DNA from: Glandiceps talaboti
Lineage: Eukaryota; Hemichordata; Enteropneusta; Spengelidae
Assembly: GCF_964340395.1 (NCBI RefSeq)
Contig: NC_135556.1
Location: forward strand, 22,259,723-22,323,722
Length of the DNA stretch: 64,000 nt
Direction of reading: 5' to 3'
Shown: one piece after another, positions 25,576-38,365 of the stretch
Numbering within the stretch: position 1 is the first letter of the stretch
Layout of the letters: each line of letters begins with the position of its first letter
Translations under genes and position numbers: made by a program
Notes under the pieces: model-generated
What the model was told of the DNA's origin: nothing
Seen by the model: the letters and a program-made list of their open reading frames with translations, nothing else
The model's database searches: none

Positions 25576-27777
25576 TACATCACACAAGTCAGATATGACA
25601 TATAACATGATAATATACTTGTGACCTATCAACACAAACTAAACGGACTAAAGTAACCTCTTGAAGTAAAAAACATGTTTATAAAATAATAATTCCTCAG
25701 CCATGTATTTGAACAGAAGTAAATATATGACAAGCAGTCATGCACAATTTACATAATATTGACAGACTCTTTTCCTGTAGGTTGAAACTGTACACCCACT
25801 CTTAGAACACAAAGATATGGAAGTGGCACCCAGCCACATGACAAATACTGATGTACACACGTCTACAACTCACTGTACACGAATAGTATCGCATGTATGC
25901 TGTATTTTTTACTCATTTCCACAACCACACTACATACTACATTAGGCAGAGGTCATGAACTAAATAAATGATCATATGACCACACTGAAACTCAAACCTT
26001 AAATGGGGTCAAACGAGGTCACAGACACACCATTTTAACTTATGTACATCAAGTCTTACACTCCCCATGGAAATCATGGACACTTTAAACGATTCTGATG
26101 TACTGTCCATGACTTATATAATACAGTACACAATTATGTATGTATGTCATGTACATGTATACATTGTGGAGGTCATCTTTCCCAGCACGGTATATACATA
26201 TCTTTGCAGACAAATTATAGAGTTTCACCTTATCAACTTATAATGATACATTATCTGATATTAATCAATAATACATATTATAAAATAACAAAGATGTCAG
26301 AATTCACGGATTTTAATTTCACGACTGTCAATTTACCTTAACACAGTTGATATTCATGTCACATTCTACACTTACAGTCAAGTAAGTATCTAACCAAGAG
26401 GGTTATAGTGTTCTACATATATATTCATTATTGAACAACATCTGTGCATCACAAGAATATGAGAGTTTAGTACAGTGAAGCCACCTGATGATAGGCAGCA
26501 TTGGCTTTGTCATATTAAATGTAACTTATTGGACAGGAAGATGGGGTGGGGGTGGAGGGGGTGGGAAAGAGAAATATTATGTACCTTATTTTGAACAAGT
26601 TAGGTCTACACTGACAGACCTCCTATTCACTAAATCTCCAACACTAACTACGAATTTGCAGAAATCTCCATTCTTACGCTTGTTTGACATGTATCACGAG
26701 CATGACACCATCTTGGTTCAATCACAAATGCTAGTAATAGTATTTCCAAAGTGACTAATACAAGTACAGTTGTAATCGCAACAACTTACTGTATACAAGC
26801 TTGCTTTCTTTTTGATCATTTTTGTCATTACTTGATTTATGATGAAATTTTTGAAAAATTTTCAATCAAATTTAAGGTGAAAATGTTGAAATAATTTCAT
26901 TGTCACTCATAATATTGATTATGACGTTTACAAAAACTTTTATTAAACAAATATGGATGTCAAAGTGTCTAAACAAACAAACATAAATCAATAATCATGG
27001 CCATGTATCATCAAGGACAAACAGACAGGTTATGACAGTTCAAAACACTTCACTTGTCAGATAGTAGTGTCACCAACACTTCTAACACAGGCAGCTGACA
27101 ATGTTTGAAGTGTTTCGTCTGAAAACAAAATTCACTACACATTACTATGACATGTTTCTATTTAAAGGGTAATATTGGTACGAGACCTAGGCATGTTATC
27201 GTCTTATTCATTCGAACATGGCATACATATGGTGCCAAACATCATTCATGTACACTATGTTCGGATGTAATACATGTATGTAATAAGACAATTGTATCAT
27301 CAAAAATACCAATACTTTATTTATTATAAAGTATCTGCCTGTAATCATTGTTTGTTCCAGACCAAACGCTTTGAACAATGTCAGCTGCATGTGCTTCTAC
27401 TGTAAACAACACACTCCAAATGTGACAAGATAAAAGAAATCTTTTGGTGAAGGACTTCAGAAACGAAACATCATACTACACACTAAACATGGCGATTTAC
27501 ATTTGAACAATGTTCAACTGTTTACAACTTGTTTAGTCTATGTCTGTTGGTGCCAGTAAGTAATTGTTCAACAGCAACCAAAAGCACTAACATATTTTAC
27601 CATAAATTATACGAATTTCATAGTTTTTGGGACCAAATTCAATACATATATCCATTTTGATAGCTGGAGATTTATTACTGACAGTCAGTTGTTTTAACCA
27701 GCTTCCAGCTATTTTCTACATCACAAATTGGTCAATAACTGGGCAACTGAAATTTAACTTGACTTCTACTAACTCAA

Positions 27778-28322
27778 GATGTATACGCTGCAGGGTTTCG
27801 ACATGTCTTCTCCCCTCCTCTATGGTTCTTCCCTTTCTCAAAAAACGAGACTGCGAACAGATTTCGGTTAAAAAAAACACCCATACCCTCGCTAATGACT
27901 ACAAAAAGTACAGAAAGCAACTTTGGATCATTAAATGCAACCTACGTCTTGTCTGTTCTGTCATTTCTTGTCTTAACGTTCACTCGAGCCACAAAACGTA
28001 CGACATGACAGCTGCTTAAACATGTACAAGGTTGTGCGCACGTGCAATATTGAGCTAATCTGTTTGTATGACTTACCGTTGTTCGTTTTGCGGCTTGAGT
28101 GAACGTAAGAATTGACACAATAGACAAGACATAAGTTGAATTTAGTGATTTAAAGTTCATTTCTGTATTTTATATATTCATTAGCAAGGGTACATTGTAT
28201 GTGTGGTTTTTATTCCCAAAATCCGTGCAAATGAAATCTGCTCGCAATCTCCCTGTTTGAGATAAGGAAGAACTATAGCGGAGGGAAAAAGACGTGTCGA
28301 AAACCCCACAGCGTATACATTC
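27778..28322. repeat. Large imperfect palindrome (foldback element), ~545 bp
   Basis: Left arm 27778-28000 and right arm 28077-28322 are inverted copies along almost their whole length: ATGTATACGCTG against CAGCGTATACAT at the outer ends, CTAATGA and CAGAAA blocks in the middle, and AACGTTCACTCGAGCC against GGCTTGAGTGAACGT near the centre. The ~75 bp centre is unpaired. Weaker pairing continues outward to about 27745 and 28355. The arms differ by substitutions and small indels. No coding capacity. Confidence 0.88.
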
Positions 28323-28765
28323 AGAGCTAGACTTCTATTAAATCACCAGACAGTCACTCTTTATATTCATAATGTTTTTTGCATTTGCTTTAGATGACAA
28401 ATGTATTATCCGTTGGCCCCTAGATGACGTGATCTGTCTCATTGATACATTGAACTTTGACATATTGGCCTGTGTGTTTAGAGGTTATACACAGCTGATT
28501 ACAAATCACAATGTGAAGAAAGATTTGAAGAACCTTATTTTGATATCGTATAACTTACATACAATAAACACAACCAACTGATAAGTATCAACCATACTAT
28601 AAACACAACCAACTGACAGTATAAAAATACCTATAGATACTACAAACGTATTGTCCTTGTAATGAAGATAGCTTACTCAATCTGTATGAAAACATCATTA
28701 AACTACTGGGGGTAATCACAATAAATCATTGTGTCCCTACTTGAATCAGTTCAAGATCAATTTAA

Positions 28766-28880
28766 TCAGTGTTCTCCCCAGGATAGACTAATATGCTAAT
28801 TTGCATAATAATTTACATATTGATAACATGGTAATTTGCATAATTATTTGCAAAATGATGAGCACATAAGATACATGTCT
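28766..28880. mobile_element. Element end with CAGTGTTCTCCCCAG-type terminus
   Basis: TCAGTGTTCTCCCCAG at 28766-28781 is followed by TTTGCATAA-rich sequence, as in the complete element at 36065-36214. A matching right end was not found nearby; a degenerate TCTGGGGAGA-CA occurs at 30911-30922. Confidence 0.5.
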
Positions 28881-29629
28881 GAAACATACCACATGATACG
28901 TTTATATTTAAGACATACACACATGGACGTATCCGTCATTTCCCTTCATGTGACAGTATTACTATAATAATACTGTCATTCAAGGATGGTAGAACATGTT
29001 TGAAGCATGGGAGAAACCTGCCAGGCACAGTTGCCAGGGTGGCAATGATTGTGTTAGCACAGTGCTTTCTCTAAATGAATTTGTATTACAGTGGTGTAAC
29101 TTAAACCCATCCACATACACAAATGTTTGAATCAATTTATTCAAATTCAAGTATGTATGTAGCAAATTTTGATTTCAATGTATTTCAATAAGTGATAGTT
29201 CAACATTATTTGTACTAAATAAAAAATCGAACTAAAATAAATCACTTTTCAACCACAAAATTTGAATTATTTGAACAACGAAACTTAAATTGAATATATG
29301 AACAAAAAATTTAAATTACATCAAATATTTCGGCAACAAAAATTTGCAAATAGAATTTTTTTTCAGCCAGTATTAAAACTGAACCCCAGACAAATAACCT
29401 AATTTGTAAGATTATTATTATTAAAGTGAGTTATGTGAAATACGAAACAAATCCAATCCTATTAAACAAAATTCATTTTTACATTTTCATTTTTTTTACC
29501 TTTCTTCTGAATATCATCAAGTTTCGTTTACTGTTAGAGTTCATGTTGTAAACCAACAAAAAAAAAATAATAACATGAAAACAGAGCAATCCCACCACCT
29601 ACATGTATGGTCAAGAATTTGTTATCTTA

Positions 29630-29720
29630 CAGATCTCTTACATCAAAGTTCTATGTTGGATTAACTTTCAAATTTCAGATCTCTTACATTAAAGTTCTAT
29701 GTTGGATCAACTTTCAAATT
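29630..29720. repeat. Tandem duplication, ~45 bp unit
   Basis: Two copies of a unit beginning CAGATCTCTTACAT and ending AACTTTCAAATTT. Confidence 0.85.
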
Positions 29721-29880
29721 TGGGGGTGAAAAGGTGTTGTCTGACACAGCTACAGAAGAGGAGGTAGAGTTATAGACAAGGCTGGTCCTCAACAAAAAAT
29801 ATCCCCCCTAATCCCTATGAGTCTGACTCAACTGATAAGACAATACTGCTCCAAAATCATGGGATTCAAAAATTGGGGGT
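29690..29880. repeat. Diverged dispersed repeat copy
   Basis: Resembles 33231-33430: both have GTTGGAT-AACTTTCAAATT/GAATTGACAAATT followed by GGTGTGAAAA-GTTGTCTG and later ACAAAAAATA. Weak similarity; boundaries uncertain. Confidence 0.35.
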
Positions 29881-30474
29881 TTATATTACTTTTCCCCAAA
29901 CTGTATCATCAATACTTACTATCATGCATAATACATGTTAGTTAAGATGCCAATGTAGTCTCTAACCAAAGAGAGATCTGAAGGATAAAACTAGACTAAA
30001 TACATGTAGACACAGAATGCATATAAACATCACAAACTGTTCTCAAACATAATATGGCGTTTGTACGTAATACATGTATGTCAGGATATGCTATAAATAT
30101 ACTTTCCTGTAAACATACAGTATAAACATCAGCACATATATTCGATTGATACAGGCGGTGAGAGGAGGCAGGCTGGTGAGTGTGGAACTTAGGACACGAC
30201 ATATCATAGTCTAATATTTATCCTAATTCTTAATCCATCGTTGTGATTTACATATCAACAGAGAATAAATGTTACAATACCATTATACCAGGTATTGTCA
30301 TTCTGATCTAAAAATCATTTTATTCCAATTTTAGGAGGTCATGATGTGTTCATTGCTAATCTAAACTATTCACATTTCTGATTTGTCTAGCAGTATTTTC
30401 AAGATATTATGCTTAAAATACACAAAAAGGTTTTAAGGTCAGTCAGGAAGAACTATGTAATTTCAGAGTAAATT

Positions 30475-30816
30475 TTAAAGTGGCCATATGGATGAGGATT
30501 GGATATCTATTTTTAATTTTTAATTTATAAAATAACTTTATCATGGCTTCCTACTTGAAAAATCAATGTGAAACAACTAATGCCAAGTCCTTGTTTTTAA
30601 CTGGGTACATTGCAAAAGATTACTATATGTGTAAAATCGTTGTTAATGTACGTACAACAACAAACTTTTTACACATTATGTAGCTTTTTGCAATGTATTG
30701 AGTTACTAAGTATGTTGTTTCTCAACGATTTTTCAAGTAGGAAGCCATGATAAAATTACTTTGTAAATTGAAAATCCAAAATAAATACCCAATCCTCATC
30801 CACATGGCCACTTTAA
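30475..30816. mobile_element. Palindromic (foldback) element, 342 bp
   Basis: The outer ends TTAAAGTGGCCATATGGATG and its near-complement at 30797-30816 pair, and pairing continues through GAGGATTGG, the ATTTATAAA region and CTTCCTACTTGAAAAATC toward a centre near 30650. A related single arm lies at 4975-5154. Confidence 0.8.
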
Positions 30817-32519
30817 CAACCACTAATTTTTAATGGTAGTGAAGGAAGTGAGTAAAAATATATGCACATTAATTATGCAAATTTTCCAACATGCAAATTG
30901 ACCCAAAGTCTCTGGGGAGATCAATGTTGAATAACTGGAACCAGTTTGTTTTGTTTGGCTGCAGTGAAAGTTCATACAATTAAATCTGATTAAACACTAA
31001 TGGATGTGGTAACCAACACTGCAAAGACCTTGAATGAACTCTTGTTAGTGTCATGAAAACAGTGGGCTTATCCTTCCTAAGTTTATTGCACTTTTAGAGT
31101 TGTTTACATATAATTCATTTTATCAGCTTGAGTAAATGTTCTCGATAATGCTCAAAAACCATGGTAACAGTGCCAGGGGTTGACTGTACCATAAAGATAT
31201 TATGTCATGTTGTTCAGCCCTAATAGGGCTTTTCATAGTGCTGCCTGATACAGTGATGGGGCGGCACGACACATCATCTCTTGCAGACTATGCCAAGGGG
31301 GATCTGGTAAATTGAAGTTATCTTGGCCATGCCAGGTCCAGGAAGACATTATGCCATCATTTTAAGATGGAGAAGTCTATGTGATGAGGAATCAATAGAT
31401 TTCTCTATTTTCACCTACTCATCACCCATGACGATTTCACTAGCAGTAGCACAATACACTTCATCATCGCTATCTCTTTTACTTATTTTCACATTTTTGC
31501 ATATAGACATCTTGTTATTTAGATATAAAATGTTATACCTGACACCTTATTGTATCTTTCCTAATAAAAAATTCATTGAACTATGGTTCACAAAGTACAA
31601 ATACCAGCGAGTTTTTATTACTGTGCATAATTCACAGTGACCTGTGGGCTGTGTGTAAATCCACTTTTCTATATATAGTCACAAAGTGATGTTTTCTAAC
31701 TGTTTGGAATTACACTTCACATGATAAGCATAATTTTAGTGCACAATGTAATTTTAAATAACGGCATCTTTCATAGAACTCCCTAATCATGTAGCCTTCA
31801 TGTTACTATGAGACAGGCTACTAAGTAAGTGTTTGTTGCAAGATATCTGTACAACTTTTGTCAACAAGACCATTAACTTTCAGTGACATTTTCATGGTCT
31901 TGACCTCAATACTTTGTCCCTTTCTTTATTGTTATCAGATTCTGTTTGTCATTACACTCACACATAAACATACATGTGTGTACTAGTATCTGGTACATTG
32001 TAGATTCGCAGTTCAACAGTTACTTGACAATGAACTTGACTTTAAATTTCACATCATACATTAATTTCTGCAATGTAATTTATGTTTATTATGCATATTA
32101 AATTAAGGCCAAGAAAAAAAAAATTGTTTCTGGTCAGAATAGTTTGTCTTATTTTGTCCTATATGGTGCGATGACACTTTTTTTTAATTCTCAACAAACA
32201 TGTCACTCAATCTACTATTTATGGCAGATACTGTTCATTTTATTTTTACTTTAGAGTATTAAAGTGTGTACATGTATGTGGGGCAGATGTCATTTGCTTG
32301 TTTATGATTGGCTCTGCAGTTGTCTTCACTAAAGTAGGGAGGGTTATATTTGTGTTTCCCCACAGATCTGCAGACTGCTTGAGCTGGACAAACACAAAAA
32401 GAAAAAGACCAAAGCAGGGGTATTTACGTGATGCACACGCTGACCAGAAACAATTCTTTTTTGGGTGGCCCTAATAAAATTTAACTTTACCAATTTAAAA
32501 CATCTACATCTAGCAAACA

Positions 32520-32761
32520 GGGAACTTGCAATCCAGACTGAGCATGCTCAGACACAAAGGACTATGGGATAATCTGTGGTTATTATAATACCTAATCTGG
32601 AGCTACTGATAAAATAAACCTCCCGCAATGGTCAAGGTGACTGAATTGATCATTTGTGGTTACAAACAATGTAATGTTATTGTTTACGATGTTAACTGGT
32701 TAGTATTTAATATCACATTTCCCATGATGCAACATTCAACATGGTGAGTTTGCAAGTTCCC
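32520..32761 (+). mobile_element. MITE with GGGAACTTGCAA termini, copy 1
   Basis: 242 bp with inverted ends GGGAACTTGCAA and TTGCAAGTTCCC. The body shares CCAGACTGAGCATGCTCAGA and TTTCCCATGATGCAACATTC with the other two copies. Right flank is TA; left flank is CA, so one side of the probable TA duplication has mutated. Confidence 0.9.
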
Positions 32762-33227
32762 TATTAAAACCAGTCAGACTTTTATTTCGAAGTGTAGCAG
32801 AAGAAATAACAGCTCTGGTTTGCGAGAATGACTATTTCAACCTGTGACTGGTATTTATGGCTAAAATCAACCTGTACAATGTGCAATTATTTCCTGTGAA
32901 TAAATTGTTGGTTGTAAGATTGAAATAATTTCACTCAAGTTACAGCTGATATAGTTTTAATATTCATCTTATAACACTGAATAATTCATGACCGATACAA
33001 GATGTGATTTACATTCAATGTACACACAGTGACAATATTGTAATGGATGCCATTGTTCAAGTACAGATGAATGTAGGTCACAAGCCTACAGTACATATTT
33101 GAGAATAACATACCCATATTAGAGTACAAAATATACATTCTTCATGAAATGGTTGACTGAACCCTGACTAGAAAGTCTTGATAACAAAGTAATGGTTTTA
33201 CTACACTACTACAATTGTATTCACAGG

Positions 33228-33457
33228 CCCAAGTTGGATTAGAATTGACAAATTAACATTTTGGTGTGAAAAACAGTTGTCTGGCAGTGCTATAGATTCC
33301 TAATCCTGCCACAGCCATTATCTTTTTACAAGAACTTGACCTGGAGAAGGATAAAAACAGATGTTGGTTATGAACAAAAAATAGTGCTATCAAATCCAGA
33401 CAGCACTAATCGGGACCCTGGGATTGAATCATAGGCCTTTAAAGCACACCTATGATT
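33228..33457. repeat. Diverged dispersed repeat copy with terminal hairpin
   Basis: Shares with 10360-10412 the end CCTGGGATTGAATCATAGG then CCTTTAAAGCACA. The last part forms a 10 bp hairpin, GAATCATAGG against CCTATGATTC (33425-33457). Confidence 0.45.
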
Positions 33458-34329
33458 CATCTGTATTTTCTTTTATCATTATGTATAATAAGTTCATATA
33501 CCATTACTATTGTCTTCCTCTGATCAATGATAAAACTAATATGAATGAACAATATAGGAGTGTTTATATTCACAGTGAGGGCTTTGTATCTACATGTATA
33601 ATCATCAGATAAATCAACAGTATCTACATGCGGTAATATCGATGACTTCTCTGTGATACCTACATGCGGTAACTTTGACGACATCTGTTCTAATATTTCT
33701 GTACAACATAAAACCCAGGCAACAGTCTGCTTATTATGCTTATTACATTTGGGCATATTGATGGCTGGTAAATTTCTATATACACTGTACACAGACATTA
33801 AGAGGACTGACTGCTTCGTTGTTGTTTCCATGTATCTACGATGTAATGGTTCACATGGTTGTAGTAGGTGATTACATTAGCCGAAACAATTAGGAATATT
33901 ACAGTCTAGACAATCTCCCAGTCTGTCTGTCACTGTCTCTCTGTTCCTCATTACCCATATAAGTACCATTATATCCATGAGTTAATTTAACTATTTGTAT
34001 ACAGATTTGTGTGGTGTGTTTGTGTCTCTATCTTTCTGGCTGTACCTCTTTGAAGGTCTCTCTATGTAACCAGCATTTATCCATGTAGATCATATTCAAT
34101 CTTTAATGCATCGATGTAATCAATTGCAAGTATATGTGGTGTGCCCATCTAAAGTTTCTGTTTGTTTTGTTTGTCTCTGTCTGTCTGTCTATGTTACATG
34201 TGTCTCATTCTGTCTGTCTGTCTATTTTTGTTATGTTTTTACCTCCATCTCTTTTTTATCAGTATTGATTACATTTTAATTCCCTTTGTTTCATGAACAT
34301 TAATTTATGTGTATTTTTCATTTTTGTGT

Positions 34330-34407
34330 TTTACTTTGTTGTTGTACAATGCACTGAGAGGTATGTGTAGTGCGTTCTTTAAGAAGTAAAATAATAATAA
34401 TAATATC
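34330..34407 (+). mobile_element. Possible LINE/SINE 3' tail
   Basis: TTGTTGTTGTACAATGCACT, GTGCGTTCTTTAAGAAGTAA and a terminal (ATA)n resemble the 3' ends of L2/CR1-like retroelements in invertebrates. No reverse transcriptase reading frame precedes it. Confidence 0.35.
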
Positions 34408-34435
34408 TTTGTCCTGCCTATGTACCCCATATTGA

Positions 34436-34830
34436 ACCATGGTGTGGACCATATTCCAGTTGCCAATCTATGTGGTTTCCAAATCTATCTATCTGTGTGT
34501 CTGTGTGTGTGTGTCTGTCTGTCTGTCTATCTGTCTGTCTGTCTCTGGCCTGTCTAATATGTAACATGTCTATAACCATGGTGTGGACCATATTCCAGTT
34601 GCCAATCTATGTGGTTTCCAAATCTATCTATCTGTATGTCTGTGTGTCTGTCTGTCTGTCTATCTATCTGTCTGTCTGTCTCTGGCCTGTCTAATATGTA
34701 ACATGTCTATAACCATGGTGTGGACCATATTCCAGTTGCGAATCTATGTGGTTTCTCCATCTATCCATCTATCTATCTATCTTTCTGTCTGTGTATGGCT
34801 GTGTCTGTCTATAAATTTTACTGACTGTGT
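34436..34830. repeat. 138 bp tandem repeat containing (CTGT)n/(CTAT)n
   Basis: Units start with ACCATGGTGTGGACCATATT at 34436, 34574 and 34712, each followed by TGTGGTTTCCAAATCTATCT and a variable CTGT/CTAT block. The third unit is truncated and diverged. Confidence 0.92.
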
Positions 34831-35239
34831 CCATCTGATCTGGCCAGAAACCTACTAAGTTCTATTTTACTCACCATTAACATGGGCTACACTATATTTT
34901 CAATATATAAAAAATGAGCTGAAAAACGTAGTATACCTTGCCAGACTCTTGTCTTCATGAGAAGCAAGAGACTTCATCATGCATTGATATAGTACATGTA
35001 AGTGATGTATATGTGCATTTATGTATGTATATCATATGGTAGGCAAATGCTTCCACCTACAGTGGCTTTTTTTTTCAACATCAAAATTAATATTTTTAAT
35101 ACCCCAACACTTCCATTCCTTTGCATTGAACATATGCATATTTTCCTTCTATTTCACAACAGTCTATACACATGATGAGTTAATTATAGTACGTTACTGA
35201 ATTGTTAGCAAATGTATTTTGTCACTACATTGTTGCTGT

Positions 35240-35470
35240 CATGTTTGTGTTTGTGTTTGTTGTAATTGCCATGGTGATGGTGGCTGTACAAGCAGTTGTG
35301 ATGGTGGTGGTGGAGGAGGTTGTAGTGATGATAATGATAATACAAGCAGTGGTGTTGGAGGTGGTTGTTGTGGCTGTGGTCGTGGTGGTACAAGTGGTTA
35401 TGGTGGTAGTGGTTATAGTGGGTGGTGGTGGTACAAGCAGTGATGGTGATGGCTGTGGTGGTTATTACTT
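35240..35470. repeat. GTG/GGT-rich low-complexity tract
   Basis: About 230 bp dominated by GGTGGTGGT, GTTGTAGTGATGATAATG and similar words; Val-rich, Gly-rich and His-rich open frames on both strands come from this composition. Confidence 0.9.
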
Positions 35471-36064
35471 GGTGTACATTTTGCAATCTTTATGGAACAT
35501 TTCTGACAAAGAAGTATACAGCAGACATATTTGATAGTTTATCCCACATTCTAGTGGCTCATCAACCTATATATTCTGACAGAGGTCACTCAACAGCTAT
35601 AGACTCTTACGAGATGTATTCTACAGCTATTAGACATTCCTGCATCAACCCTTCAATGCATGGCCCCAAGTGTCGGCAGTTATCCAGTCTACATAACACC
35701 ATGTACCGCATAACCTACTTAAAATATTAATTCAGATGTCTGCGAATACTCTAAGTACACAATATCAAAGTTTTCCCATGGGTTTTGAAATCCAAAGAAA
35801 CCTGAATTCTATAATTCTACAAATATTTCACATATTGTGGCAAGAAATGTAGAGTGGGTGCCTGGGAGGACTCTTGTCAATTTGACCAATTTACAGCCTC
35901 TTGGACAGAGTAAAACTATGTCCATTTGAAAACACTTTACGTGTTTCCACTTTTACAGGACAGGACAGGATATACAGCTACATGTACATGTACCTATAAA
36001 GTATAAGTATAAAAACACTGCAGTGTATGGTGTACATGTATGCTCCAAGATACATGAGACTTAT

Positions 36065-36214
36065 CAGTGTTTTCCCCAGTCATTCAAGTATGTCAAACAA
36101 CATGCTTGAAATGTGGGGAAAACAAATGAAGCTCATTTGCATAATGAAACATAATTTTCATTTGCATATATACATACATGTAGATGTTTGGGTAAATATC
36201 TGGGGAGAACACTG
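36065..36214. mobile_element. 150 bp element with CAGTGTTTTCCCCAG / CTGGGGAGAACACTG ends
   Basis: Terminal inverted repeats of 15 bp with one mismatch; interior rich in TTTGCAT. The target-site duplication is unclear. The same terminus occurs at 28766, 56574 and, degenerated, at 58768. Confidence 0.75.
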
Positions 36215-36299
36215 TTTAATCTCATTACATGTATGTGTATGGCAAATTTTAATTTACATCTATTGTTGATTTCTCATATGTTTACCAGTGTTAGTTGTG

Positions 36300-36405
36300 T
36301 ACATTTTTGTATAGATTGTAAGTTTACATCTCTTTTAGGGTCAGTGAAGCTAAAGTGATATTTCCCATGCAGGCAATAAACTTATATTGAATTGAACTAA
36401 ATTGA
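36300..36405 (+). mobile_element. Possible LINE 3' end
   Basis: TTTCCCATGCAGGCAATAAA followed by ATATTGAATTGAACTAAATTGAA is typical of the 3' end of invertebrate LINEs that terminate in ATTGA-type short repeats. No reading frame is preserved upstream. Confidence 0.35.
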
Positions 36406-36738
36406 AAACAACTGCAGTTTAGTATGTGTATCCAACTTTACGTTATACTCTGAACATGTAATCCACATTGGGTAACATACAGTTTCATAGAACTTGCCCA
36501 TTCTCTTCAAGTAGTGATGTTGAATTGTTGGTTGCAGATGTTGTGTTGCATATATTGTTTAGAATTGTGGGTTGCATATCATGTGTTTTGAGGTAGGGAA
36601 AAGTGGGTTTGCTTTCCCTATAATATTTGGAACAGAAGGTTGGTATGTTGTCCAGAATTGTGGGTTGTGTACCGTATGTTTAGAGGTATACCATATGGGA
36701 ATGCCTATGATATTTACGATAACACTCAATCTCTCTAT

Positions 36739-37046
36739 AGCCCTGTCCACACATGGAATATTGGATCGGTTTGAAATCGAACCAAAGTCAGTTCTGCTGT
36801 CACAACATACAGTACTAACACGGTTGGACCGATTTAGTTGAATCAAATTGAAAAACCCCTCTGGAAGGTGGTTTAAAATTATTCAGAGTAAATAACTTAT
36901 TTCAAAACCGATGCAAAGGCAAGGGTGAATCAATTCAAATCCACTGCTCACTTTTCTCATGGTGACAAAAATATGTTTCAAACCAATTTAACTGAACTGA
37001 TTCAGTTTGAATTGGTTTTCGAGTCATTTCATGTGGGGACATGGCT
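36739..37046. mobile_element. TIR element, 308 bp, AGCCC termini and 3 bp target-site duplication
   Basis: AGCCCTGTCCACACATG at 36739-36755 faces CATGTGGGGACATGGCT at 37030-37046 (15 of 17 match), flanked by TAT on both sides. The body has GGTTTGAAATCGAACC-like small palindromes. Termini resemble those of the element at 17312, suggesting one superfamily. Confidence 0.75.
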
Positions 37047-38049
37047 TATCACTGGAGATAGTGTATTGATATATATTGTTGCATACTGTGTTGTGTACCA
37101 TGTTTACACTTGTAGGTTGCCCATAATATTCAGAATCTTGGGTTAAATTTGATGCTTACAACATTTTACAGCAGTAACTTGTGTATAACATTTTAATAGT
37201 ATGGTTCATGCTACATTTCACTTTCATAAATGAAGTATTAATAATTAAATTTCACACCTGGCTGCATATTGATCAGTTGTTTTTCTACTGTTGTGATATG
37301 AGTTCACACATCATTGCAAATTACTTGTCATTAGTATATCGTTGTCTGGACTACTATTGTAACATCAACTGTAAATTTTCTGAAACACTGGCTGAATAAC
37401 ATTTTCTGTGATCAAGGTCAGTTGCATCCTATTATCGATTTGATAAAGACCGTAATTAACAGTCTCACAAATTCAGAGAGATGTTACCTATTTACTACCT
37501 TCAAAACACTGGGTATACACTGAAATAAGTTGAGAAAATTGTGTAAATAAAATGCACTGAAAATAACCTTTGATCAATTACTACTGTGACTTGTCCATGT
37601 GGTACAGTAGCCTACAATCCAGGTGAATGGGGGTTTTGAATTTTGAATTTTGAAATAATGAACTCCAAACCCTCATTTGCATGGATTTTGGGTTACTGGT
37701 ACAGGTAAAACATATTGTACTGTTAAAATGTATCATAGATTGTTTCTTTATCAGACCTAAAGCTCTTATGGCGACAATGTTGATAGATTTTTTATAAATG
37801 TTATTCGACATTTCATTCTACGCTGTTTGAGACACAAAAATGACAAAGAAATTACACAAGCTCAGACAACTCCAGTGAGGAGAATGTAAATTGTCCACTT
37901 CACATCACAATCTACTTTCATTTAGACGTCTGCGATGAGTCTCTTTTATTGTTATTCTGTATTCATGTAAACATGCAGGTCTGTTTCTACACTAAAGATT
38001 ATTTCCATTGGTTCCCACACTGAGGTTTATTTATACTTAGCAAAAAATA

Positions 38050-38365
38050 TAAATAAATTGTGTGGTTCCGATTACACTTAATTGTAGAATAGGTGGGGTA
38101 GGTAGATTTTTTTTTTATGTGTGAATATCTAGTTCAGGTAGTTTTCCATATGGTCTCTGTTTATTGGTTTCTTCCCACCAGATGTATAGTCATTACAGAT
38201 AGGAAGAACAGTTTATATTGTCTTTTTAAATTGTCAGCTTCTTCTTGCAAGACTTTACAATTTTCACAATTTTTTTCTTGAATGTATAAAAAGAAGTTTA
38301 GGGTCAGCAGTGAAAAACTATGTGTGGTCAGGTAACCGGAAACCAAAAACAACAACATTTTTTTT
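38050..38365. mobile_element. Second copy (reverse orientation) of the 7.9 kb element
   Basis: Shares with the reverse complement of 7870-8231 the blocks AATTGTGTGGTTCCGATTAC (38055-38074), CTAGTTCAGGTA (near 38130) and GTCAGGTAACCG (near 38327). Diverged, with indels, and without an evident long target-site duplication. Confidence 0.65.

Noticed and set aside
36559-36846. Paired open frames on both strands
   Set aside because: Explained by small palindromes and the left end of the TIR element at 36739.
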